Notes: generated by a model from the letters alone, not told the origin. DNA of 64,000 nucleotides from Pagrus major (GCF_040436345.1 NC_133234.1:14529446-14593445), one strand, 5' to 3'; counted from the stretch's first letter, positions 35,901 through 60,339 are shown. Translations and numbers: made by a program.

Positions 35901-36260
35901 ACAATACAGTCATCTTACACATACATTTATGATGTGATGAGTACTACTATTCATGATGCATTGAATGAAAAAAGAAAATACTGTACATGCTGTACGAGGG
36001 GTTAAAAGCCTTATTTTCAGCCCACATGTAATGTTATGGCACACAGGATTCAGAAGATGAAGAAATGGAGGACAGCGACTGTGATGAACCAGAGAACAAC
36101 TTGAAAGAGGTTTGAATACTAAAACATATTTTTCTTTGTACTTCTGCAACTATGCACCAAGCAGTTTTAAATGTCAACTGTTGGTCCACAGGTGGAGGAG
36201 GAGGAGGAGGAGGAAGAAGACGATGACGAAGAGGATGTCGCCATGTTTGATGTCTATTAG
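29935..36260 (+). CDS. ubtfl: Reduced UBF-type HMG-box protein (nucleolar transcription factor 1-like)
   Basis: UBF binds rDNA in the nucleolus and opens it for RNA polymerase I. Sixteen exons keep phase: 29935-29968, 30105-30310, 31245-31322, 31729-31884, 32743-32807, 32915-32993, 33168-33214, 34176-34317, 34451-34492, 34575-34634, 34783-34844, 35348-35537, 35636-35683, 35774-35866, 36047-36109, 36192-36260 (TAG). The 477-residue product is far shorter than human UBF (764). The UBF dimerisation region comes first (MDWEKVAF, residues about 55-62; RTLAELIDEAEEA). Then come an HMG box like UBF box 1 (HPDFPKKPRPPTAIFYEENR), a basic signal PRKRKRV (194-200), a box like UBF box 3 (NGYSLFCREQL), a box like the last UBF box (RRVNQMWKELSNQEKLRY, then KLQKWLKTLTAEEQ), and an acidic tail ending VAMFDVY. 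UBF boxes 2, 4 and 5 have no counterpart. The symbol is by similarity and is provisional. Confidence 0.85.
30640..30925. repeat. Interspersed repeat with 'ggccgataatcgg'-like ends
   Basis: In the ubtfl intron after exon 2. The end 'gccagaccgataattg' and the start 'gagatcaactgatatgtt' resemble a family of fish elements with cgata-rich termini. Boundaries are uncertain. Confidence 0.4.
31895..32680. repeat. Probable transposon-derived block in ubtfl intron
   Basis: This intron segment is richer in CpG and G+C than its surroundings. It begins 'cccttttcacacagagactc', contains 'gttcacacagaaccaagcag' and 'ctccggcgtaaagc', and resembles non-autonomous DNA elements of teleosts. I see no open frame of a transposase. 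Confidence 0.35.
34891..35016. repeat. Palindromic MITE, short copy
   Basis: TTAAAGGGCAACTCC at the left is mirrored by agagttgtactttaa at the right. Internally 'gttcacaggtcttgg' pairs with 'cctcaagacctgtaaaca'. The whole 126-base element is a near-perfect hairpin and is a small relative of 50303-50751. Confidence 0.75.
35020..35270. repeat. 'aataatcgat' MITE relic in ubtfl intron
   Basis: It contains 'ccaataatcgataagttgat', 'actattttgataaatttcag' and 'tttttcaagtgaaaatgtca', the standard interior of the GCTGCAAC-ended family. It abuts the palindromic MITE. Confidence 0.6.
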
Positions 36261-36287
36261 ATGGTGATGAGACGGACAGCAGTAGCG

Positions 36288-36320
36288 ACACACACACACA
36301 CACACACACACATACACACA
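36288..36320. repeat. (CA)n microsatellite in ubtfl 3' UTR
   Basis: CA tract of about 16 units with one TA interruption, about 30 bases after the stop codon. Confidence 0.95.
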
Positions 36321-37004
36321 TCAAGTTCAGAGCTGGATTCTGGATTTGAGATGATGGACAATCACTCCGATGGCACCAAAGCCCCATGTTACCTGCTGTG
36401 TGGAAATAAGTTAGGGAAGAGTTTAAAAACTGTTGAAACTTTGACTGAGAATTGTGTGTCCATCACTTATAATAAGAGGCTAATTGAGGAATAGATTTTC
36501 AGGGAACCTTAATTTAAAAATCTAAATTTTTAAAATCCTGTGATAAGATTTTCATTATGTTTAAATGCTGCGTTATCATTCAAATTATGACACAGCAAAA
36601 CTGGGTCTATTTTATTATGTGCCACTGGAATAATGTTTCTATTGCACATATAAGTGTGGTGTTACTAGGGCCCCCCAAACAGATTAATGTGGCCCTTAAC
36701 ACAATCTAATGCATCTGAGGACATCTATAAGTCATCCTTGTGAATAGAGACTGCAAAAATACTGTATTACCCATCTGATCTATTTCCTTTTACTTGTGAC
36801 AGCATTTACTTGCCAAGTTACAGAAAGCAGCACGACCAGTTCACTGATTTAATGAATGTTGAGTCATAAAATCATGTGTTTTACCAACTGCCTTTTTTTT
36901 AATTGTTTTAATTTAGAAGAAAAACTACAGAATATATCTATTTTTTAGTTGTCTCCAACCGTTGTACATTTTATTGGTAAATCCCAGAAATAAGAGACCT
37001 TTCT

Positions 37005-37010
37005 AATAAA
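37005..37010 (+). promoter_or_regulatory. Polyadenylation signal, ubtfl
   Basis: AATAAA about 745 bases after the ubtfl stop; the first canonical signal after the coding end that I see. Confidence 0.6.
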
Positions 37011-37599
37011 GCTGTTATTTAAAGATGCGATTCTGCAATTTGTGTTGTCTTGTGCACAAGGAACAAAGGTATGCAAACCCGAAACTGGATTTGTTTCAGT
37101 TTCTTGAAGATGTTTCACCTCTCATCCAAGAGGCTTCTTCAGTTCAGACTAACTGGGGGGGGGGTTGCAGACTTTAAACCCTGTGTGGGAGTGTCCCTAC
37201 AGAGTCCAGCTGCCTACGATATAACACTTGGAATTGAAAAAATGGTAATTGTGATATGAAAAAAACAAAATGATGATATAATAAATAATTGTGGGATACA
37301 AAGTTTGAATTATATGATTAAAAACTGAGAAGTTGAATCTATGAAATCTATCACATCTTGTTATCATAATGACTTTTGTTTTGTAATTTCAACTTTGATC
37401 TCATAATTATAACTTTACATTTCACCATTGACTTTTTTTTTTTATCATATATTTCTTTTAATCTCATAATTATTACTCACTATGTTTTTCTTATCCCTTT
37501 TTTTTTTTGTCTGAATCGGGCTTCCATACTTACCACACCAGGCATTTCTTAAACAAATACTCTGGTTTATAATGATACTTCAAAGCCAAACAAAAGGCC

Positions 37600-38350
37600 G
37601 ATTTAACCCCTGATTGCACGGGGGTGGAGGGGGGTAACACGCAGTCACATGCTGTCCCGGGTGAAACACTGCTGGAGCTGACTGAGACAAGAAGCCCCGG
37701 CACTGCTGCAAAGGAAGCGCTCGGTGGAAACTCGGTGCGTCGATCGATTGCTCCTGTCTGATCTCTGTGATGTAAAGATGGATGCCTGCCGAAATAGGTA
37801 AATAAACACAATTAAAGCGATTTCCCTGGCCGTGATTGCGGCGTTTCTCGTGGATTGGTTGTATAATCTGGACACGGGGGTGTTTTTTTGTCGTCTTCGG
37901 GGTTCGTACGAGGGGTTGAGAGGCGAACAGCCGCAGTGCAGCAGCGGTGTTGGGTTCGCGGACGAGCCTCGCTGTAGTCAAATGTAATAATTCAACCACT
38001 CAGTCACCTACAAATGCGTTAACATTGTCGGTATTGACTCAACCTAGCCTCTACATTTGACATGTTTAGCTCTTAGCTTTAGCCGTGGCTAACCTGGAGG
38101 TCTGGTGAGGAGGATACCGCCTCTCTTGTAACCTCCTGGCATGTTCAGTTCCTCCAGCCTATTCATAGCCACGCTCTTTGTTTTCTTCACCAAGCTTTTG
38201 GCTAAGCTACTCTCATTAGACAGCGAAGCTCGGACCGGCAGGCTGCTCTTTTTAAACACTAACGCCATGCTCTTGTGTTTGGTGTTATTCGCAGGTTATA
38301 AACGTGGGAAGTGTCTCCCCCGGCAGTGTTCAACGTGCAGTTGTGAGTAG
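37600..38350 (+). promoter_or_regulatory. CpG-rich candidate promoter of atxn7l3
   Basis: CpG density rises here relative to flanking AT-rich DNA (for example around 37700-37960 and 38220-38240). It lies immediately upstream of the atxn7l3 first coding exon. No TATA box or defined start site is apparent, and noncoding exon borders cannot be fixed. Confidence 0.4.
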
Positions 38351-38525
38351 CTGCATCACGTTCAAAGAGGCGTCAAGTGTCCGCCGCAGATTTACATTCA
38401 TTTGGTTAAAACGGGACTGTTTGGTTAACTGTGTGCTTCCCTCCTGCTGCAGCCCTGTTTTGGCCGATGCTTGCTGCGCTACAGCATGACCACAGCAGTG
38501 TCGGCTCATCTGGTAGTTCTGGCAA

Positions 38526-41441
38526 ATGAAAATGGAGGAGGTTTCAATGTCCAGCCTGGACAACAGCAAGCTGGAGGTAACAGGATGGTAACAGTACAAA
38601 TGGCTTTGGGAGTGTATGTTGTATCTGCAGACAGAGGGGCTGACTGTCTTGCTTGTTTCCCCTTCCCTTCCCTTCCCTTCCCTGCCAGGGCCTAGCTCAG
38701 GACATCCTGTCTGACCTGGTGGAGGATGCATGCCTGGGTCTTTGCTTCGAGGTCCACCGGGCCGTCAAGCAGGGCTATTTTTTCCTGGATGACACGGACC
38801 AAGAAAGCATGAGGGACTTTGGTGAGCACTAGGTCTTTTCAGCCAACACTTCATTACCTCAGGGTGGTGTCAAATCAGATTTTCTGTCTGTTTAATGACT
38901 CTAGATAATAGAGAATGGCACATCCAGGCAATACAATCTCTGTAAACCAAGACTCCCTAACTGTTCCCTGTCATTTCCAGAAATTGTGGACCAGCCAGGC
39001 TTGGATGTGTTTGGCCAGGTGTACAACCAGTGGAAAAACAAGGAGTGTGTGTGTCCCAACTGCAGCCGAAGCATTGCTGCGTCACGCTTTGCCCCTCACC
39101 TGGAGAAATGCCTGGGGATGGGTCGCAACAGCAGCCGCATAGCCAACCGCAGGTATGAGAGGAAAACAGCTAACTCCGACAAATCCCTAAAGCAATTTAA
39201 GCTCAAAGCAAATTTGCTTCACTAAATTGGATTTGGACTCTTTCTTTGTCCTGTAAGATCATAAAAATGCATCATGGGACTAAGATTATAGTGCACATAT
39301 ACAGTGTCCGTGCTGTGGAGGTGTAATCACACTCTCTAGCTATATATACTGCAGACGCTATGATCCCTTCCCACATTTTCCACAAAATAAATGTTACAAA
39401 ACGTGAAAAACAATCTGAGGTCAGAATGCATTTGTTTTATAATCAAACTGTTATTTGCAGTGAGTAATGCTGAGTCATTGTGCGTGTGTGTCATGCCTTA
39501 TTCTTCCCTCTTATACAGAATAGTCACCGGTAACAACACCAACAACAAGTCAGAGAGTGACCAAGAGGATAACGACGACGTCAATGATAATGACTGGTCT
39601 TACGGGGCAGAAAAGAAAGGTGATGTAGTGATGCTGCTTTTTTTTTTTTTTTTTTTACCTCTTTGTAGTGACACTGATTATTCAGCGTGATCAAATGAAG
39701 TTTAACATTAATGAAATTAATGTAATCTGAAACTTTATGTCTTTCTTTTACAGCCAAGAAAAGGAAATCTGATAAGGTACTTTATGTTTTCATTTCACAA
39801 ACTCCAACGATTATTATAACAATCTCGGGGAGCATTAAACAGTTTCATTATCCCCATCACTTATTACCCTGGTTTTTGTCTGATCTGTCCACTTAACTCA
39901 AAATATATTTTCTTTTTCCACCTCAGAATCCAAACTCACCCAGAAGATCCAAATCATTCAAGCATAAGAACAGTAAGTGGAAATGAGTGCTTAAAGCTCC
40001 AGTGTGAAGGATCAACCTCGCAGCGAGGTTGTAGATGGCAACCAACTGAATACCCCTAAACTAGTCTGACTTATCGGATGTAGACTGTTAGTATAAGCCA
40101 GCCGTTCTCCTCCCTTCTGCTAACTGCATGTTAGTGTTTTCAAAATGCCCTTCGCTTCTGGAAACAGCAACCTACACGCTAAAAATGTAAAGTTAAGCTA
40201 ACACTAACCTGGTTGCTAACGGTATGAACAAGCTAGCAGCTGTGTGGGGATTCAGTCATTTTAACTCCAGGCCTCACCTCCACCACACATTCAAATACTC
40301 CACCAAAACAATTTTCCCCCTGACACTATTTTTGCAGGGGCACTGTTACAGCATCCTGGGCTTTGCGCCGCCCAAGATGATTGTGATTGGTTCAAAGAAA
40401 TACAAGCGAGCCAGAGCATTTCTGTGCAACCCGATCTTTCTGTGGAGACGGGTCAGGCTGTGCAAGACTACCCAACCTCTCACCCTACCCTACAGTTGCC
40501 ACACAAAAAAAGAAAAACTACTGTAAACACATGATGGTGCAACATGGCGGACTCTGTGAAAGAGGACCCGCTCTCTGTGAGTATTATGTAACATGTCTGC
40601 CAATAGAGAACCCTAAATTCTACACACTGCACCTTTAAACGTCTTGATGTCTTCTCTTCAGTTTGTACTGTGTGTACTTTAAATACTTGTCACTGTTCAG
40701 TTTTAAGAAAACAGTCATTAGTATTAGAACATCTCAAAAATATTCCTGATTTTTGATCCTTTCGTGCTTGTATTAACGTTATGTATGCTAAAGTGCACAA
40801 ACAGGATGGAAGACTTTTGAAAAATCCAAATTAAAATAGTCAGAAATCCTAAAAACCTAACATCAGTGTGCTGCTTAAGTCTACAAGCTCTAGGTTGTGA
40901 TATAAGAAAAGTTTACATTAGAACATAAGCAGGATGTTATTATATTATTAGTTTTTTTTATGACACTTACATACTTACATACTTTTTACTACACTTACAA
41001 TACAGTTAATACATTAAAGGATAAGGTCACCCAAAAATGAAATCTGAGTCATTATCTACTCACCCCCATGCGGATGGAAAGTCGAGTGAAACACAAAACA
41101 TTTCTGGAGCTTCACAACAAAACAGCGTCGCAGTATTCTTCTAAACACCTGAAGTAGAAAGGGACTTAAAACGCTAAGAAACAACTGAAAAGAAAACAAA
41201 ATATGGCTCCATCCAGCCTGACTGGCATAATCCAAGTCTCTTGAAGACTTAAATATCCATCCACTCCCTTATGCCATACATTGATTAGAGATATGATGAA
41301 ACAAATTAAGTACTCTGGCGAAGTAAATCTCTGACATCCAGTGTCCTCTTTATTCCCACAGACATGATGGGTCCCAGACGTCGCATGGACAACCAGGAAA
41401 GCCCGCGCATGCTGATGAAAGACGAGGCATTCCCTCAATAA
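38526..41441 (+). CDS. atxn7l3: Ataxin-7-like protein 3, short form lacking SCA7 domain
   Basis: Subunit of the SAGA histone H2B deubiquitinase module, related to yeast and fly Sgf11; it supports USP22. Exons: 38526-38576, 38689-38821, 38981-39152, 39519-39619, 39754-39776, 39927-39972 and a proposed last exon 41362-41441 (TAA). The first six match human ATXN7L3 closely: [16 protein letters not shown]-type helix, [18 protein letters not shown], then the zinc finger with C86, C89, H101 and C105 ([20 protein letters not shown]), then [19 protein letters not shown] and [10 protein letters not shown]. The human protein then continues with a SCA7 domain (a block with LRSLLTTQCG), which I cannot find in 39973-43900. 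The last exon has a good acceptor and correct phase and encodes [17 protein letters not shown] followed by nine residues, for 201 in total. It is unlike human and is the weakest part of the model. Confidence 0.87.
38657..38683 (+). repeat. (CCCTT)n pentanucleotide tract at splice acceptor
   Basis: About five CCCTT units end five bases before the AG acceptor of atxn7l3 exon 2 (38689), so the microsatellite forms the polypyrimidine tract. Confidence 0.9.
39985..40640. repeat. MITE-like element after atxn7l3 exon 6
   Basis: Left end 'ttaaagctccagtgtgaagg' and right end 'ctacacactgcaccttta' form imperfect inverted termini of a repeat common in percomorphs. The interior 'gttgtagatggcaaccaact' and 'ccaatagagaaccctaaatt' are typical. 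It begins only about 15 bases after the exon 6 donor. Confidence 0.6.
41015..41300. repeat. Teleost interspersed repeat upstream of the last atxn7l3 exon
   Basis: It begins 'aaaggataaggtcacccaaa' and holds 'tcattatctactcaccccca', 'aacatttctggagcttcaca' and 'ataatccaagtctcttgaag', all phrases of a very common fish repeat. It ends about 60 bases before the proposed terminal exon. Confidence 0.65.
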
Positions 41442-43963
41442 CACACTCAGCCACAAACACACATTCTCCTACCATCCTGTGTGCACGCACACACAGATAG
41501 GCACACACACGGGAAGACCAATAACACTTCACCCCTGGTTGTTTATGTTGTGAAATCAATGGACGTCGATGTTATAGGTGACATTTATGGCGTTTTGCTG
41601 CTCTGCAGAAGCAGTCCAGACCTCCCACTGTATACTTGACAGTTTGTTTTTTTTTCTTTCACAAAATCATCGTACCAACACTCATTTTATTTTCCTTTTT
41701 GTGTGATTCATTTTGTTTCAGAAGTTTTTTGCTGGAGTCCAAAATAATGAATATCACCGTATACGATTTCACTGCACAGAGTTCGATTCTGGCTGAGCAG
41801 AGGCAGCTGTGTGAAGAGTGAAAGTGTGCACGTACAGTATGTTGTTTCTTTAAGATACAGAAATGATTAGCCATTAGGTGTACTTATATTTCCTCACCTT
41901 TTAAAAATCTCATTCTTTGGAAAAAAAAATAATAATGTCAAAGACAATCATTACTAATGGTTTGTCTTTTTATTTTCACATTCACTGTCAGGCTCATAGT
42001 TCTCCAGTTGAATTACAATAACAGTGTGTGTGTGTGTGTATGTGTGTGTGAGAGAGAGAAGTTTGTCATTCACCTGTGGAAACTTGTTTTAAAAATGTTC
42101 AGTCAATTGTACAAGCAGGTATTTGCTGCAGAAAGCAGGTTTGTTTTGTTTCATTTTTGGTGGATAGATCGGCTTGTTTTCTAGCATTCAAAAATGTCTT
42201 TGTATCATGTGTTTACATTGTAAAGGGTTACATATATCCTTGGTGTGAAGTGATAGTGTAAATATTCCAATAGTTGAATTGCTGCTATCATGGCTCAGTT
42301 TGTTTCATCTGTCTAGCATAATAAATGATTTGTTACCTGTCGTTGTGCCTCGTGTTTGCCTGGAACTTTTGGGGATTTTGATCGGAGACAAAGGAACAAC
42401 TCTCAAGTACCTGCGAGGAAAAACCAAATGACCAACAGGGGAGGCTGTTGATCAGATGAAGAGGGGTGGAGATGATTCAGCTTTGAATAGTCTAATAATG
42501 AGAAAAACATTTCCTTGCAAATGTTTTTCTTATCAGTAATGTGCTGCGGTAGATCTTATTCTCAGGAAATTAAGAGACGCAAACAACATAGTTTTTATCA
42601 AAGCGTCCTGCCTGGGGTACTCAGAGATGACACTTATGCTGCCTTCATTTGCTACTCCTATACCCCGTCATCTGAGCTCTGACATGGCTGCATGTGTCAG
42701 TTATCATATAATATATAATGAGGGCAGTGTTAAGTATTAAGAATTTGAGAAAACAAAAACCCTGTCTTGGACAAGAAAAATCAAGTTGATGCTCTGGTGT
42801 GTGTGTGGTGTGTGTGTGTGTGTAAGCTCTTTTACACCAGTTGAAGAAAAAAAAAAGATGAAAACCAGAAAAATAGCTAGTTTTGAGTTAAAAATCCCAG
42901 ATTATCAGATTAAAAAGGTTGAGAACTAACGATGGAAAGAAGTTCATTTACTGAAAATGGGCCGAAGTACAGTTACTTTTACTATGGTATTTAAATGTTA
43001 TGCTTCATGCTCCACTACATTCATTTGACAGCTGTAATTACAATAATTTTTTTCAGACTAAGATTTCACATTAAAAACATTGATGAGTTTACCAAATACT
43101 ATGCATCGTTAAAGATAAAAACAAGTGGTTCCCAGTATTGATAACCTAATCATGTGATTAATAAGTTAGAAGTCCACGTTGGATTTTGAATGCTACAGTT
43201 TTGCTTGTAAGGGAGAATTAACATTAGTTTCTTTGTGTTTTTTGCTAAACACTTTGATCAAGGGATGCTTTGAGGTCAGCACATTTCTATACATTCAACT
43301 GGTATTGTGTTACTAATTACAGGATGTAGTGACACATATGGCAAAAGGAGGAAAATGAGCTTGAATGTCAAGTCTTAGGACCAGGGTTTAATGAAATACA
43401 AAACTAAAAAAAACGTAATTTCAGGAAAAGCATCATTGTAATGTGTTAAATTAATCGTTAATGTGCGACGAATATTGTTACATAAAAATTTCCGACACCC
43501 TCGAAGGCAACATCTTGCATTGTGTGTGGAGGCAGTTAGAAGAAGACTCGCTGCCGCTCCAGACTCTCGGTTTGTCGCAAGTCGGGCGTTATCATGTTTT
43601 TTCATTAGCGTCACAGTTAATTAGCTTGTAGTTGGCGATGCTAAGACTCGAGAACAAGAGGAGGGGCTGACGAACGACAGCCACCAGTCGCTGTCCAAAA
43701 CAAACCGAGCAGTTGTAGGCAGAAGCAAATCCCGGAACTTGAACGGAGAGGAAACGAGCTAACATTAGCTAGCTTTTTGTTGACAGTGTGCCTGCTGTCA
43801 AACCTGAGCCCACCTCACTCAAACTATCTGCCGCTCGCCAGCTAGCCGCTTCTTCCACACTTTGCGCCAGTGACGTTCATTCAGTAGCTTTCCAGACTTG
43901 TGGTCGGAACTCCGAACTCCGGTTGAAGTTTCTGTCACTTTTAACAACTTGTGGATCTTGAAG
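41442..43963 (+). other. atxn7l3 3' UTR and spacer to smarcd2
   Basis: The 3' UTR runs to an AATAAA at 42320-42325. TG tracts lie at 42024-42058 and 42798-42822. A short 'tacttttac'-family relic is at 42935-43060. From about 43480 CpG content rises toward the smarcd2 promoter and 5' UTR. No exon is seen. Confidence 0.55.
42320..42325 (+). promoter_or_regulatory. Polyadenylation signal, atxn7l3
   Basis: AATAAA about 880 bases after the proposed stop, followed by a GT-rich stretch ('gttacctgtcgttgtgcctc'), as expected at a cleavage site. Confidence 0.65.
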
Positions 43964-53617
<9,654 letters not shown>

Positions 53618-55441
53618 AACATTCCACAGCCAACTTAAGCTAACGTTTCAGCTTAAATGTTCAAAAAGCCATCGACACCGACATTGTATGATGTACCAGC
53701 TTCTAAGCGGGATACATATCTTTTCTGTCTCGTAGATTATAATTCAAAAATCTACAAAGTATATGGGACCAAAGTGATGATTAATGTGTCTTTAATAATA
53801 TGTTTGCCTTGTCATTTTGAGCCGGTTCAATAATCTTTGCCTTGTTTTTGCAATATTTCTTTGTTTATGGTACAATACGCTTAAAAGATTTTAAGCATTG
53901 GTGCTGTCGAGGTGTTTTTCACCGTCATGTTTACCTTTGCAGTTGAAAGCCATAATCTTATGCAACAGTACCTGATGTCTGGTAACATCTCAATAAAACA
54001 AGAACCGGGAGGCATGGTATAAGTAATTTCATGCCAAAATATATATACATATCTAAACATTTTACACCAGAAATACATATATTTTTATTTCAAAATACAG
54101 TGAGAAAGTGTGGGTTGTATTCAACAAAATGTTTGAATTCTTGAGATGTCTTAACTGATGGAAGCTTGTAAAAAGAATAATTTTACAAGTTTCGGTGCTG
54201 TTTGTTTTTATATTGATGGATTTGTCATTTGAAATTAAACCTTTCTTTACTATGTAAGAATACAGGATTGCCAGGAAAGCTATACTTTGGGAAAATAATT
54301 AGCTTCTTTTTTTGTACAAGGACAAGAGTCCACTGTGTCCAGCGGCAATGCAGCAGCTTTTTTTTGTACTTCTTGAATGTTTACATGCTGTTTTCATTTT
54401 TTATTGGGTTAGGGTTAGGGGTCTTCATTGTTTTAATGCCAGGAAAAGGAACTGTGCTGGGCTCTTTGGATTGAAGGGTCCATACCTGGTATTAATAAAA
54501 TAGGAATGCAGTTGTAGTGTTTCATCTAAACAATGCACCGAATAGTTGTGTACAGTTTCTAGTTTCATTGAAATGCTGTTTTGTTATGGGTTTTTGCATG
54601 AAATGATCTGAATTGTTCTTTAAAACATTCCATGTTAACAGGTAGCGTTGTGCCAAAACTTGTTTTGTGATGAAGGCACTTATAATTTGAGAAATATGTG
54701 TACAAATATTTTTTGTACAGCCTCTTTGTTAAATGTTTGCATGTTGTGTATCAATCAAAGGCCTTTATCTTTTATACATTTGGAGGATTTTTTTTTAACA
54801 ATAAATATACTTTAGCCTATGATGTTTGTTTTTTTTCACAATACGGAACCCATTCTAAAAAAGGAACATATTTTATTTAAAACAAACATTTTGCCCATGG
54901 TTTTATCATTACAGTTAATGGTTAAAGGTCTATTTTTGCACCCTTTACTGTCGTGTACCGCTGCAGCTGTATGGTAAGTTGCAGTCATGGCATGAGTGTG
55001 CATGTTAGGGCTGGTTGGAGAGCTCCTGGTTTGGCCGGTCTTACCTGTCTCTTAACAGCTTAGACGTGTATATAACGGCCTAAAAAAATACATCCTGCAC
55101 TCCTCAAAAAGCTGAGCTGCAGCTTGTAAGGTGATAATGGTACAAAGCAAGAATGTGACCAAAGGTTAATGCTCCATTTAAATTTGTTGACATGCATTTG
55201 TCCGAATAAACTGAGCTTTAAAACTCAGAAAGCATTAAAAGCATTACAAGGACTTAGGATAATTGTATGATAACAGTTTTGAGAGCCAACCAACAGGTTT
55301 AACGTAGGGAGTGAAAAATAATGTGTACTTGTTAAACACGGACTGTAGGTGGCGATGTGCGCATGTATTTTATAAAAATACCCCGAAGAAGAGATCTTCC
55401 GGAAGTGCGCCTCTCCTCAAGCGGAAGCAGAAAATTCCAAC
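53618..55441 (+). other. smarcd2 3' UTR and spacer to psmc5
   Basis: Long AT-rich 3' region with AATAAA signals at 53992-53997, 54494-54499 and 54800-54805, so transcripts of about 0.4, 0.9 and 1.2 kb 3' UTR are possible. The remaining 500 bases lead into the psmc5 promoter. No other exon is seen. Confidence 0.55.
55399..55428 (+). promoter_or_regulatory. Paired ETS motifs at psmc5 start
   Basis: CCGGAAGTG (55399-55407) is a consensus ETS/GABP site, and GCGGAAGC (55421-55428) is a second GGAA core 22 bases on. They lie 14-43 bases before the ATG, so transcription must begin very near. ETS sites at the start are typical of TATA-less housekeeping promoters. Confidence 0.6.
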
Positions 55442-59450
<4,009 letters not shown>

Positions 59451-59588
59451 AAGGCCTAGTGTATTCTTGCGCACAATGCAGACACATGTATATTTTCCTT
59501 CTTTTTGTTGATGGTTTGGTTTATAATTGTTACATAACTCATTCTAAAGTAAATTGTTTCCCCAAATAACACTGGACGGCTCGTGAGT

Positions 59589-59594
59589 TTTATT
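59589..59594 (-). promoter_or_regulatory. Candidate polyadenylation signal, mpp3
   Basis: AATAAA read on the minus strand, about 1.57 kb after the mpp3 stop. Nearer alternatives may be used; inferred only. Confidence 0.35.
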
Positions 59595-60010
59595 TCTTCA
59601 GACAGCAGCACCAACACATAAATTCAACACGTTTTTCTTGTTTAATTCAGACTTTAAAGTCAGGTAACGGTAACATGAGTACAGTCTCCAGCAGGAGCAG
59701 ATGTAGTCTTTCATTTTACAATTATATGTTTTGTAAATGCTGGATATGGCACTTCACATTGTAGCTGCTATTACAGTAGACGTCTCACATGACTGATCAT
59801 ACAGAGCGCAGATCTTTGACTATGGATCTTTATCCTACATGCATGTACGACATGCCTGTCAGCTGTTACACTGCCATTGTACAGTTGAGATATACAGTCA
59901 TTTTATACTGAAGAATCTTAAACAGAAAGGCTTGCTTGATGCTCAGACTGATGGGGAAAAAGCAGCTTATAGGGTACATCCCAAGTATCTTGAATTACAT
60001 CCATGTTTTG

Positions 60011-60339
60011 TGCTGCGTTCCAGATAACTGAACTTGGAAATGTCCGACCTCATGCTAGAAAACGCACAACAGAACGCCACTTAAAGTTGGAAACGCGGGG
60101 ACGAATCCATCTATCCCAACATCATGAGGGAGCAGTTGTCTGACAAGAGGCAAATGAATGGAATATTTAGGTCCCAAGTTATAATAATATGCACTGTGGC
60201 ATATCCTAGCATTTCCCCTCCTATTTGTTTATATATGCAAAGAGGCCAAAGAGACATCATTTTGTTGTTGTTAACCTTTGGCATCCATGAAATTTCAACA
60301 AGGAAATTCCGACCTCAGTCACTGACTGGAACGCAGCAT
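60011..60339. repeat. MITE with TGCTGCGTTCCAG inverted termini
   Basis: TGCTGCGTTCCAG at the left is exactly inverted as CTGGAACGCAGCA at the right, and just inside 'aaatgtccgacctc' corresponds to 'aaattccgacctcag'. TTTG flanks both sides loosely. It is probably transcribed within the mpp3 3' UTR. Confidence 0.75.

Larger units (their letters stand above)
36261..38525 (+). other. ubtfl 3' UTR, spacer and atxn7l3 5' region
   Basis: A CA tract (36288-36320) lies just after the ubtfl stop codon. The polyadenylation signal is at 37005-37010. AT-rich spacer follows to about 37590, then a CpG-richer segment (about 37600-38350) suited to be the atxn7l3 promoter and noncoding first exon. No further coding exon is seen. 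Confidence 0.55.

Noticed and set aside
36034-36387. Minus-strand frame with poly-Val/Cys and poly-Pro runs.
   Set aside because: Antisense of the ubtfl acidic-tail exon and the CA repeat.
54404-54421. Two TTAGGG units, possible interstitial telomere repeat.
   Set aside because: Too short to differ from chance in AT-rich DNA.
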